Part shown: positions 23,095-31,223 of the stretch, in pieces
How positions within the stretch are numbered: position 1 is the first letter of the stretch
Layout: every line of letters starts with the position of its first letter
DNA from: DP-36 sp036004365
GTDB taxonomy: Bacteria; Desulfobacterota; Binatia; UBA9968
Direction of reading: 5' to 3'
NCBI GenBank assembly: GCA_036004365.1
Contig: DASYRN010000183.1
Span: 1 to 31,932, forward strand
DNA: 31,932 bases
Notes under the pieces: generated by a model
What the model was told of the DNA's origin: nothing
Seen by the model: the letters and a program-made list of their open reading frames with translations, nothing else
The model's database searches: none
Position numbers and translations under genes: made by a program

Positions 23095-24807
23095 TTAGGC
23101 GGGAACAGTATACCGTTCTTCAATCGCGGCCCTTATTAACGCGCGACTTTCACGAGCGGGAAGATCATGTCGGGCTTCTATGCGCTCAGCCTCCCCGGCT
23201 AGAGTTTCGTCCTTGATTACCTCGCGAAACCAGCGTGAGTAGTCCCGCCGGTGGAGGTGGTGGTTCCAAGTATCATCGTCCACACCATCAGCTATTTGCA
23301 TGAAAATAATCAGATTTTGTGCCTGTAAATTGAGTTCTCCTGCAGGACCCTGGAAGTAAAAGCTTCGTTCAGACCCCAGATCACCTTCAGCGTACTTCCG
23401 ACGGTGGCGCTGACCTTCGCTCCGGCTCGGTAGAATACGCAATTTAAAGGGCGGGCTGTTCTTTTGCCTCAACCACATAAGTACTTCGCCATGCTCAAGG
23501 CTGACCGGCTCGGTCGAAGGCGGACTTTCACCGAGCACTTCGCTTGCCTCTGTAAAGGTTTGCTCCGCTGCATTGCCTACCGCTATCACAGTATTGACCG
23601 ACGTCAGGGCTTTCGGTGCAACGGATTTAGGCTGAACCGTGATGAAGATCACGCGATCAAACTCCTTGGGAAGGCTCAACTCGGCGGGTTTCCATGACGC
23701 GGGCAGCACATGATGGGTTTCATCTACGATCAGCCAATGCGGATGGCCTGTCTGGGCACGCAGCTCCTGTAGGTGGGACAGAAGCGCCAAAAAGAAAGCG
23801 GGTTGATCCTTCAACGGTACGCCGACGAGATTAACAACCGCATTGTCCGAGGGATCCTCGAGCAATCGAAGCACCTCATCGATGTTGGGCGCCTGCTGTT
23901 TCGTGCCCAGCGCCACGGCACCCTCGAGCGACTCGTAATCGCCTTCGGGATCAATGACGCAGAATTGATACCCTTGCTCAACCAGCCGCTCCAGGATACC
24001 GGTCGCCAAGGTCGATTTTCCTCCTCCCGATGAGCCCGCGAGCAATAAGTTCGATCCGTAGGGCTTAATTCGCACCTCCTCGCCCGACTCGCGACTTCCC
24101 AATACGATGTGATGGCGCGTCAGGCGGTCTTCTCTGTTCCGCAGGTCATCCCTGGTAATCTCCTCTATAAGCTCAATGACGCCCAGACCATGCGGACTGC
24201 TCGTGACAAAATCGGCTTTCTCCTTGACCGTCGGAAGGGCGTCGGCAACGGCCACCGAGCATTCGCAGAGACTCAGAAAGGCGTGATCGTTCTCCGCATC
24301 GCCGATACCGACGACATTGTGCGGAGAGATTCCCATCTCGCTTAAAGCGAGTTGGAGTCCGGATGCCTTGTTGATGCCCGCAGGCAAAACCATAACGGCT
24401 CCCTTGTTGAAAATGACCTGCATTTCAAGTCCGAGATCGCGGATTATATTCAACACAGCATTTTCGTTGGGATGCGAGGTGGCGACGATCACATCACCAA
24501 CAGCGAGGGGCTCCACACCCCTGGCCTGAAGCGCACGGATGAACTTCGCCGGCGGAGGATCACCCTGGCGCCTTTTTTCCTTCGTCGCGGGGCAGAACAG
24601 GAGAGCCCCATTCTCAGCCACCACCCACTCAAAAATGTGGATTTGCGAAAAAACACTAAGAAGATCGTCTAGCTCGCGACCGGTAACCAAAATGAGCTTC
24701 CGGCCGGAAGCAACGAGCCGTTCAAGCGCTTCGATCGTCTCCTCGGCCACTCGGCCGTCGAGGGCGAGAGTCCCATCGTAATCGCAAGCTAAAACGAGAT
24801 ATCGCAC
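23095..24807 (-). CDS. HAD-IIB phosphatase fused to a HerA/DUF87-like P-loop ATPase
   Basis: 570 aa from GTG 24807, preceded by AAGGAGAGG on the minus strand; ATG 24837 would add 10 residues but has no ribosome site. Residues 1-220 are a Cof-type HAD hydrolase with all four motifs: D9-Y-D11 (CDYDGTL), Thr42 (VTGRE), Lys147 (INKAS) and GDAEND (Asp170, Asp174). Residues 230-460 form a P-loop ATPase: Walker A GSSGGGKST (258-266), IDPEGDYESL, Walker B WLIVDE (358-363) and ITVQPKSV, as in DUF87/HerA-type proteins. The last ~110 residues carry FYFQGPAGELNLQAQNLIIF and HLHRRDYSRWFREVIKDE, a conserved-looking domain of unknown role. The combination suggests an ATP-driven machine with attached phosphatase. 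It stands alone on the minus strand. The function is unknown. Confidence 0.88.
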   Translation of the reverse strand: MRYLVLACDYDGTLALDGRVAEETIEALERLVASGRKLILVTGRELDDLLSVFSQIHIFEWVVAENGALLFCPATKEKRRQGDPPPAKFIRALQARGVEPLAVGDVIVATSHPNENAVLNIIRDLGLEMQVIFNKGAVMVLPAGINKASGLQLALSEMGISPHNVVGIGDAENDHAFLSLCECSVAVADALPTVKEKADFVTSSPHGLGVIELIEEITRDDLRNREDRLTRHHIVLGSRESGEEVRIKPYGSNLLLAGSSGGGKSTLATGILERLVEQGYQFCVIDPEGDYESLEGAVALGTKQQAPNIDEVLRLLEDPSDNAVVNLVGVPLKDQPAFFLALLSHLQELRAQTGHPHWLIVDETHHVLPASWKPAELSLPKEFDRVIFITVQPKSVAPKALTSVNTVIAVGNAAEQTFTEASEVLGESPPSTEPVSLEHGEVLMWLRQKNSPPFKLRILPSRSEGQRHRRKYAEGDLGSERSFYFQGPAGELNLQAQNLIIFMQIADGVDDDTWNHHLHRRDYSRWFREVIKDETLAGEAERIEARHDLPARESRALIRAAIEERYTVPA

Positions 24808-25001
24808 GATTCTTCGTCCTCTCCTTACACAAATCAAAATAGGTAATGTTTCGAGCTATTTCAATACAGCATCGTCATCGTTGCGGATGGTTGATCATCA
24901 GTTATGGAGGAACGCTCCAAAGACCGCTTGAAGGAGGAAACCTATCGGAGCGCATCGAGAATGAAACTCGCGCGGGAGGATTCTGTCTGACTGAAGATTC
25001 G

Positions 25002-26027
25002 CTACTTCACTTCTCCTGGAAACAGCTGGGAGGCGTATTCTCGGTTAATGGCTTCTATGATGGAATTGTCATAGAACCGTCTTGGATCGGCGTCCTTAGC
25101 CTGGGGATTTGCGGAGCCTTCGAGGACAATCCTGATGGCCTCGGGGTCCACTCTCATATTTTTGTTCCAAACCTTCAAACCCGTCTGGTAGTTTTCCTCC
25201 AGCACCTGGGGATCTGAAGTCCTGGAATGCTTCGAGTTGATCTTATCGGCCAACAGTCTGTCGTCAATGCACCTTTTCACCCCGTCCAGGTAGGCCATCA
25301 GAAAAACTCTAAGGGTGTTGGGATGTTTTTGAAAAAATTCCCGGGTGACCGCCGTACCGGGCCCGATGATTTTAAGCCCGCGCTCGTAGTAATCGATAAT
25401 GACCGGATAGCCTTTGCTCCGAGCGACGTCGCTCTGCGGCGGCGTAACGATGAGGGCATCAGCATTGCCAGCGAGAAAAGTGCCGAAGGCCTCTGGCGGA
25501 CCCCGATGATAGAGAAGCTTGATATCTTTTCCCACCTCCAAATGATGTTCTTTCGCGCTCCTGCGCAGAGCAATTTCACCGAAGGCGCCGGGAGAAGTCG
25601 TCGCAACAGCTTTTCCGCGAAGGCTCTCAAAAAAGTTGAGTCCTTTCTGACCGAACAGGACCAAAGTACTGCGGTCCACAGAGGCGGCTACGTAGATAAT
25701 ATCCGACCCGGCGAGATTCCCGGTAATCGCCGTGGCGCCTCCCTGATAGATATCGATTTTTCCGGAGATCAAGCCTTGAACTGAAGTGCTAGCGCTCACC
25801 TGATTGATGGAAACGGTGAGCCCGTGCTTGCCGAAATAGCCCGCCTCCTGAGCGACCAGTATCGGCAAATAGAGCGGACCTGTAGCGGCGATAGCGACTT
25901 CTAACTGGCTCTTTTCGGGCTTACCTCTGCCTTCTGCCGCACCCACTTCTTTTTCACTGGGCCAACGCCAGATGAGTAGAAGAACCATAAACAGGATTCT
26001 TGACACCCGGAGCTTACGAATGGGCAC
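25002..26027 (-). CDS. NitT/TauT-type ABC transporter substrate-binding protein
   Basis: 341-aa periplasmic binding protein of the SsuA/THI5/NMT1 group. It has an N-terminal hydrophobic signal (ILFMVLLLIWRWP), then the family opening LEVAIAATGPLYLPILVAQEAGYFGKHGLTVSINQV. VQGLISGKIDIYQGGATAI, LRGKAVATTSPGAFGEIALR and KHPNTLRVFLMAYLDGVK are also typical. Ligands of this group include sulfonates, nitrate, pyrimidines and aromatic acids; none can be assigned. GTG 26027 follows AAAGGG. It starts 19 bases after the amidohydrolase gene and is the last gene of the cluster. Its own permease and ATPase are not beside it. Confidence 0.88.
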   Translation of the reverse strand: MPIRKLRVSRILFMVLLLIWRWPSEKEVGAAEGRGKPEKSQLEVAIAATGPLYLPILVAQEAGYFGKHGLTVSINQVSASTSVQGLISGKIDIYQGGATAITGNLAGSDIIYVAASVDRSTLVLFGQKGLNFFESLRGKAVATTSPGAFGEIALRRSAKEHHLEVGKDIKLLYHRGPPEAFGTFLAGNADALIVTPPQSDVARSKGYPVIIDYYERGLKIIGPGTAVTREFFQKHPNTLRVFLMAYLDGVKRCIDDRLLADKINSKHSRTSDPQVLEENYQTGLKVWNKNMRVDPEAIRIVLEGSANPQAKDADPRRFYDNSIIEAINREYASQLFPGEVK

Positions 26028-26046
26028 TGCTAACCCTTTCTAACTC

Positions 26047-27066
26047 TCACCTGAGTCCATAAAAGGATCGTGCGTTCAACGACAGAATCTTCTCTTTGGA
26101 GCTCTCGGATATGTCATTCCGCTCGATAATGGGTCTGGCTGTGTTGGGCCATTCGGTGTCCCAATGCGGATAGTCGGAGGCATACATAATGCAGTCATCA
26201 CCAAATCTCGCGATCATCAACGGCAGCGCAGATTCTTCGCCCTCGCAAGTAAAAAAGCAACGGTTGCTCTTGATATATTCACTCGGCACCGATTTGAGCG
26301 GGTCCATTTCGATCTTGCGTGCATGGTACTTTTCGTCGAAGCGATCCATCCAGTAAGGAACCCAACCCACGCCCGCTTCGAGAAAGGCCACTTTGAGTTT
26401 CGGAAAGCGATCGAGAACTCCGTTGGCAATGATCGATATGATACTGATCATCTGCTCAAAGGGATGAGAAACCATATGCACGCCGAGGTATTTATGAAAC
26501 CGGGAGTTTCCCTGGGAAATCTGGGCCGTCGCATGGAATGCCACAGGCACGCCGAGATCTTGAGCTTCAGCATAGATCGGATCGAACTGGGGCTGCCCGA
26601 GATCCAGCCCTGGACTCACGTAGGTAGGCATCATCACAGCGACAGCGCCCAGTTCCGTGACCGCGCGGCGAATTTCCTTGATCGCTTCAGGGACCACCTG
26701 CGGCGCGATGACGGCAGCGAACTTGATCCGCTTGCGCGCAGCCGCACCGAAATCGCGAGCCCAGTCGTTATAGGCTCGCGCCAGCGCCACCGCAAGATCA
26801 AACTCGCGCACGAGCCCAATGGAGAGAGCTGCGCTCGGATAGGCCACTGCCAGATCGATCCCCTCCTGATCCAGATCCCTGCAGTAGGTCTCAGGATCCG
26901 TGTTGGGTTTGCCTAGAGTCCCTCCGATCCAAATGTCCCAACCAAAAGAGGGGAAAAAGGGACCCGTGCGGCTGCGGTAAGGTTCCGGAAGATAGTTCTT
27001 GTATGTCGCCTCGGCGCTGTCCATTAGATGGGCGTCGCCATCGATGATGCCGAAATTGAGCGCCAT
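26047..27066 (-). CDS. Amidohydrolase family protein (amidohydrolase-2, ACMSD-like)
   Basis: 339-aa TIM-barrel metal-dependent hydrolase or decarboxylase (PF04909). Candidate metal and active-site residues are the N-terminal IDGDAHLMDS (Asp and His), the mid-barrel VAFHATAQ (His), the His in VHMVSHPFE, and the C-terminal ASDYPHWD (Asp). VAFLEAGVGWVPYWMDRFDEKY is typical of the group, whose members act as decarboxylases, o-pyrocatechuate-type hydrolases or lactonases. It shares these blocks with the second amidohydrolase at 30102 (FLEGG-CNW, YSSDYPHAD), so the two are distant paralogues. It lies 28 bases after the permease gene in one transcription unit. Confidence 0.9.
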   Translation of the reverse strand: MALNFGIIDGDAHLMDSAEATYKNYLPEPYRSRTGPFFPSFGWDIWIGGTLGKPNTDPETYCRDLDQEGIDLAVAYPSAALSIGLVREFDLAVALARAYNDWARDFGAAARKRIKFAAVIAPQVVPEAIKEIRRAVTELGAVAVMMPTYVSPGLDLGQPQFDPIYAEAQDLGVPVAFHATAQISQGNSRFHKYLGVHMVSHPFEQMISIISIIANGVLDRFPKLKVAFLEAGVGWVPYWMDRFDEKYHARKIEMDPLKSVPSEYIKSNRCFFTCEGEESALPLMIARFGDDCIMYASDYPHWDTEWPNTARPIIERNDISESSKEKILSLNARSFYGLR

Positions 27067-27094
27067 TCGTCTTTTTACTCTGCTATCTTTCTCA

Positions 27095-28825
27095 TCACAC
27101 TTGCAAGCCCGAACGCTCGGCCAACCTTTGGAAGATGACGGCGAGCATCACGGTGCCCGCGGAAATCACGAGACTGAACGCGGCAAGCTCGCCTACATGT
27201 CCGTTCTCCCATAACTCCCAAATCCGAACCGAGATCAGTTGAGATCCCGGACTGTAAAGCAAAAGCGCCACCGCTAGCTCACGAATCGTGATTAAGAAGA
27301 TATAAATCCATCCAGCGAATAGCGCAGGCATGACTAGTGGAACGACGATCTTTCTTGCTGCTTGGAGCCAAGTCGAGCCGCATATCTCGGCGCTCTCCTC
27401 CAATTCGCGGTGGACTCCGAGCAATCCGGCATGACTGAAGCGCATGGAATAAGGAAGATAGCGAGTGATAAAAGCGAATACGAGGACCCAAATCGTCCCG
27501 TAAATAGGTAGAGGCAGGGCGAGATACATCTTAAGCAGCGCTACCCCCATCACAATTCCCGGAAAAACCAGCGGCACCATCGCCAGTTGATCCAGAGCCC
27601 AGCGGCCGCGGATCGATGTTCGGACGACCAGCCAACTGGCCAAAAAAGTCACCAGCACCGTGGCCGTAGCAGCGCACAGGCTCACGGTGAGACTGTTGAG
27701 AATCGCGTTCAGGATCGTGCTATCGCCAAAGGCGCTAAAATAATTATTCAGCGAAATCACCGCGAGCGCCTCGAATGATGGCTGCCTCGTAAAGGGTAAA
27801 AGAGAAACCCACAAGAGAGCACCTAGAGGAAGCACTTGGAGGAGAGGAAGCAGGAGCAACAGAAATCCGCCAACCCAGCGCAGCGTCCCTAGATCGATGC
27901 GGCGAGGACGGTAAGCCTTACCCGTGATAGTCACAAACCTGTGCGTATAGCGGGTCGCCTGGTAGTAGGGGACCAAAGACAATGCCACAAGGATCATAAG
28001 AATTATGGAATAGGCACTGGCCTGACCGTATTTGGGTAAAAATCCTCCCCTGACCTGTAAATAGATCTGCGTGGTCAAAACATCGATGCCAGCCGGAATG
28101 CCGATCAGGGCAGGGATCTCAAAAGCTTCAAGGGAGCGGACGAAAGTCAAAATTAACACTGAGAGGACACTGGGCAGGGCAAGTGGCAGGGTGATGCTCC
28201 TAAAGACCTGCCATCCGCTTCCACCGGAAACTGTCGCAGACTCTTCCAGTGAAGGATCCATGGAGCGAAAGGGTGTGGCCATAAGCAGGAAAACAACCGG
28301 AGTCCACAAGAAAGCTTCAATCAGAATCATCCCGGGAAGGGAAAACACGTTGAATAACGGATGGACACCCGTAAGGTTGGCGACAGCCACATTGAGCATT
28401 CCGGCCTTTGGGCCGAGTAAAAGAATCCAACCGATGACTTTAATGATTCCGGGAATGCCAAATGAAAGATAGGCCGAAACGTAAGCCATGGGGCGCAGTG
28501 GAGCATTGGTCCGCTCCGCCAGCCAGGCGAGAAGCGTTCCGAACAACAAAGCGCCCCCTGCGCTGCCGACGGAGAAGACAAGAGAGTTCCACAACAGGGT
28601 CCGTACCTCGCCAACGGAAGAGAGGATGCTGGCGAAATGTCCGAGAGTAAAACTCCCGGCGGAGGCGCCCCGCTCTTCAACGAAGCTGGTGAAGATGATG
28701 AAAAAGAAAGGAGGAACGACGAAATAAGCAACCGTCAGGGCTACAAAGACAAACAGCCAACGGCTTACATCCATGAATTTTAAAGGATGAAAGATAGCAG
28801 ATGAAGGAAAAGTTTCCGCCTTCAT
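27095..28825 (-). CDS. ABC transporter permease, two-domain FbpB/AfuB-like
   Basis: 576-aa inner-membrane protein with about 12 helices made of two tandem permease domains. Each half has the ATPase-contacting loop: EESATVSGGSGWQVFRSITLPLALPS in the first and EESAEICGSTWLQAARKIVVPLVMPALFAG in the second. This double-domain build is that of the Fe3+/thiamine/2-aminoethylphosphonate permeases. It follows its probable binding protein by 18 bases. No ATP-binding subunit is encoded in the window on either side, so one must be supplied from elsewhere. ATG 28825 follows a weak ribosome site. Confidence 0.93.
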   Translation of the reverse strand: MKAETFPSSAIFHPLKFMDVSRWLFVFVALTVAYFVVPPFFFIIFTSFVEERGASAGSFTLGHFASILSSVGEVRTLLWNSLVFSVGSAGGALLFGTLLAWLAERTNAPLRPMAYVSAYLSFGIPGIIKVIGWILLLGPKAGMLNVAVANLTGVHPLFNVFSLPGMILIEAFLWTPVVFLLMATPFRSMDPSLEESATVSGGSGWQVFRSITLPLALPSVLSVLILTFVRSLEAFEIPALIGIPAGIDVLTTQIYLQVRGGFLPKYGQASAYSIILMILVALSLVPYYQATRYTHRFVTITGKAYRPRRIDLGTLRWVGGFLLLLLPLLQVLPLGALLWVSLLPFTRQPSFEALAVISLNNYFSAFGDSTILNAILNSLTVSLCAATATVLVTFLASWLVVRTSIRGRWALDQLAMVPLVFPGIVMGVALLKMYLALPLPIYGTIWVLVFAFITRYLPYSMRFSHAGLLGVHRELEESAEICGSTWLQAARKIVVPLVMPALFAGWIYIFLITIRELAVALLLYSPGSQLISVRIWELWENGHVGELAAFSLVISAGTVMLAVIFQRLAERSGLQV

Positions 28826-28843
28826 CGTCTCGCCCGCATCCTT

Positions 28844-29890
28844 TCATTTCCGACCGAGCTCGCGAAGGACCTTCTCCCATTTGGTGTTTTCTTTATCATA
28901 CTGTGCGGTAGTGAGACCCTTCTCGGGATACCAGCGCTTAAATCCGTAGTCCTTGCTGGCATTGCCGTAGTCCAGTTTTTCGAGGATCTTCTGCGCCTCC
29001 GGACCGAGAATAAAATCCGCAAGCAAGAGTGCGGCATGGGGATGTGGAGGCCGAGCTGCAACGGTAACGCCTCCGGCATTGGTGGGAACGACCTCCATGG
29101 GCGCCCAACTGACCGGCGCACCTTTTCCTATCACTTCTGAAGAATGGCTACGGAAGACTGTAGGAGAAGCACCGAGCTCTCCCGAAACAACCAGGTCGAG
29201 CAGCGCGCGAGCAGACATGCTATGCAGGGTAACCTCCTGCTTCCCGAGCTTCTTCAGGAACTCTTCGCCCTTATGGATAAGCATAGCACCTATGGTTCTC
29301 GGCCCCGTATCAGAAGTCGCAAAGCCCAGTTTGCCCTTGAATTCCGGCCGCAAGAGATCCTCATAGCTTTTCGGAGCGGCGCTCGTGGGAATGGATTTCT
29401 TGTTAAAGGCGACGCCAATGTAAGACTCGCGGTCGATGGTCCAAAAAACGAGTCCCTTATCGGCCTTTTCCTTCGCCTCGTCCGGGTATTTGCCAAGGTG
29501 TGGAGAGGTGAAGGGAGTCAGAAGCCCCTCTTCCCGCATGACTCTCAAAAGGGGAAGGGTGGTTTCAACCGCATCCACCAAGAAACGCTTGGCCTGGGCC
29601 TCAGCCGTGATCTTCGCCATCAGATCCTCGCTGGTCCCGCGATAGATCTCGACCTTAACTCCAGGGTACTTTGCTTCGAAAGCTTTACCGATCTCTTTGT
29701 AGGAGCTCCCCGCCAAAGACGTGTACCAGACGACTTTGCCTTCATTCTTGGCGCCCGCAGCCAGTTTCTGTTCCCGATCAGCACCCGTATATGCCGCAAG
29801 CTCAGAAAACGACGTCGCCTTGGTCGCTTGACTCCTGGAATCGGACGCTAGGATTAAAAGAATCAAAACGGCTATGGCTAAGACTCTCAT
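28844..29890 (-). CDS. Extracellular solute-binding protein, family 1 (FbpA-like)
   Basis: 348 aa from ATG 29890, which follows AGGAGGA on the minus strand; an in-frame upstream reading to 29953 has no such site and would precede the signal peptide. The signal is MRVLAIAVLILLILASDSRSQA. The mature protein shows EGKVVWYTSLAGSSYKEIGKAFEAKYPGVKVEIYRGTSEDLMAKI, then PKSYEDLLRPEFKGKLGFATSDTG and PHPHAALLLADFILGPEAQKIL, all typical of iron(III)-type binding proteins. The expected Tyr pair of true ferric-binding proteins is not evident, so the ligand may be organic. It is first in the cluster with the permease. Confidence 0.9.
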   Translation of the reverse strand: MRVLAIAVLILLILASDSRSQATKATSFSELAAYTGADREQKLAAGAKNEGKVVWYTSLAGSSYKEIGKAFEAKYPGVKVEIYRGTSEDLMAKITAEAQAKRFLVDAVETTLPLLRVMREEGLLTPFTSPHLGKYPDEAKEKADKGLVFWTIDRESYIGVAFNKKSIPTSAAPKSYEDLLRPEFKGKLGFATSDTGPRTIGAMLIHKGEEFLKKLGKQEVTLHSMSARALLDLVVSGELGASPTVFRSHSSEVIGKGAPVSWAPMEVVPTNAGGVTVAARPPHPHAALLLADFILGPEAQKILEKLDYGNASKDYGFKRWYPEKGLTTAQYDKENTKWEKVLRELGRK

Positions 29891-29952
29891 TTTCTTCCTC
29901 CTAATATCCTGTCTCAGAAATTCGCCACATAATTCCCGTGGCATTCCGCACA

Positions 29953-30041
29953 CAAATCTCCCCTTCCCCTCTTTACTAAAGAGGGGTTAATGCTTTCTCG
30001 GAGACATTCCCCCTTTGAAAAAGGGGGACAGAGGGGGATTT
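29953..30041. repeat. MITE-like double-hairpin element
   Basis: The 89-base element starts CAAATCTCCCC and ends GGGGGATTTG, which are imperfect terminal inverted repeats. Inside are two strong hairpins: CCCCTCTTT/AAAGAGGGG (29966-29974 and 29978-29986, loop of 3) and TCCCCCTTT/AAAGGGGGA (30008-30016 and 30020-30028, loop of 3). It has no coding capacity. Elements of this look are common between genes in many environmental Gram-negative genomes. It separates the amidohydrolase gene at 30102 from the FbpA-like gene and may also act as a transcription or RNA-processing barrier. Confidence 0.6.
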
Positions 30042-30101
30042 GATTTTCATTGCAGCTGATGCCGTGGCTTTGAATATTAAACGAACTTCAGGGCCAGGAC
30101 A

Positions 30102-31196
30102 CTAGCAACCGTAAAATTTCCTGGCATTTTCTTCCATGATCTTTCTCTTGGCCGAATCAGCGAGGTCGCTGCGCTTTTTGAGAAAACGTGCTGTCCCCTC
30201 CGTGCGGTCCGCATGAGGGTAGTCCGAGGAATACATGAGCTTATCTTCTCCTATCTCTTCGATCACGCGGCTGAGGAACCCTTCATTGCCCTCGCAGCCG
30301 AAAAAGATCCGCCCTGAATTCAGATACTCTGAAGGCGCGCGGTTGATGAGTTGGCGCGCGTTGTAGCGCGGGCTTTCGAAATGCTCGTCCATGCGCTCGA
30401 CATGCGCCGCAACCCAGTTGCAGCCGCCCTCGAGAAAAGCAAAGCGCAAGTTCGGATAACGCTCCAGCATCCCACAGCAGATCACGCTGGTGAATCCCGC
30501 CATGACAGGTAAAATGCCTCCCAACACCCGGAAGGGAAAGAGGTGAGGAAAGACCTTTCTCAATCCCAGCGAATCAAAGCTGAAGTGCACGGCGATCGGG
30601 AGCCTCAAGCGATCCGCCTCGGCAAAAAACGGTGCATGGGCGGCGTGGTCCAAGGATTTCGATCCTGCGGTCCCATTGATCATCACCGCGGCCAAACCCA
30701 CTTCTTTAATGAGCCTGACTTCGCGCGCTGCGCCCTGCGGGTCGCCCAGGCAGACGAGCCCTACTCCCTTCAAACGGTCCGGCGCCTGCGCGCATACCTT
30801 AGCCAGCCAGATGTTGTAGGCATGGCAAACTCCGTTCCCGAGAACCCCATCCTCCCAGGAATTGATGTGGAGAAGAAAACTCGGATAAAGATACTGGACG
30901 TCGATTTCCTCCTTATCCAAATCCTCCAGCCGCTCTTTGACGTTCGAAAGCGTCTGACTGCCGACGGACGCCCTACGGTGCTTGGCCAATTTTCCGCCCG
31001 GTGGAGCCGCCGTGCCGGGAACGAAAGCTCCTGGAACAGGAGGCCTGCGATAGCCGGTCGTACCGTCTGCGATCCAAAAGTTGTTTCCTTCGTCATCGGC
31101 GATTAATCGCGGACGGTACTGTCGCAGCGCCGGCTCCATATATTTCTCAAAAATCTCTTCGGTCTCGAAGAAATGACCATCGGCGTCAATGATCAT
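30102..31196 (-). CDS. Amidohydrolase family protein (amidohydrolase-2)
   Basis: 364-aa metal-dependent hydrolase/decarboxylase. Family signatures are MIIDADGHFFETEEIFEKYM at the N-terminus, PIAVHFSFDS (metal-binding His), FLEGGCNWVAAHVERMDEHFE, FFGCEGNEGFL and LMYSSDYPHADRTEG (catalytic Asp). An insertion rich in Gly/Pro (residues ~50-85, GTTGYRRPPVPGAFVPGTAAPPGG) distinguishes it from its paralogue at 26047. ATG 31196 follows GAGGAAAGAGG. It lies 27 bases after the enolase-superfamily gene, so the two are probably one operon acting on the same unknown substrate. Confidence 0.9.
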   Translation of the reverse strand: MIIDADGHFFETEEIFEKYMEPALRQYRPRLIADDEGNNFWIADGTTGYRRPPVPGAFVPGTAAPPGGKLAKHRRASVGSQTLSNVKERLEDLDKEEIDVQYLYPSFLLHINSWEDGVLGNGVCHAYNIWLAKVCAQAPDRLKGVGLVCLGDPQGAAREVRLIKEVGLAAVMINGTAGSKSLDHAAHAPFFAEADRLRLPIAVHFSFDSLGLRKVFPHLFPFRVLGGILPVMAGFTSVICCGMLERYPNLRFAFLEGGCNWVAAHVERMDEHFESPRYNARQLINRAPSEYLNSGRIFFGCEGNEGFLSRVIEEIGEDKLMYSSDYPHADRTEGTARFLKKRSDLADSAKRKIMEENARKFYGC

Positions 31197-31223
31197 GGCC
31201 TCTTTCCTCCTCGATCAACGATC

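Noticed and set aside
26164..26916. 250-codon plus-strand frame opposite the amidohydrolase.
   Set aside because: Shadow of a well-supported enzyme gene on the minus strand; the His/Arg-rich composition lacks a family signature.
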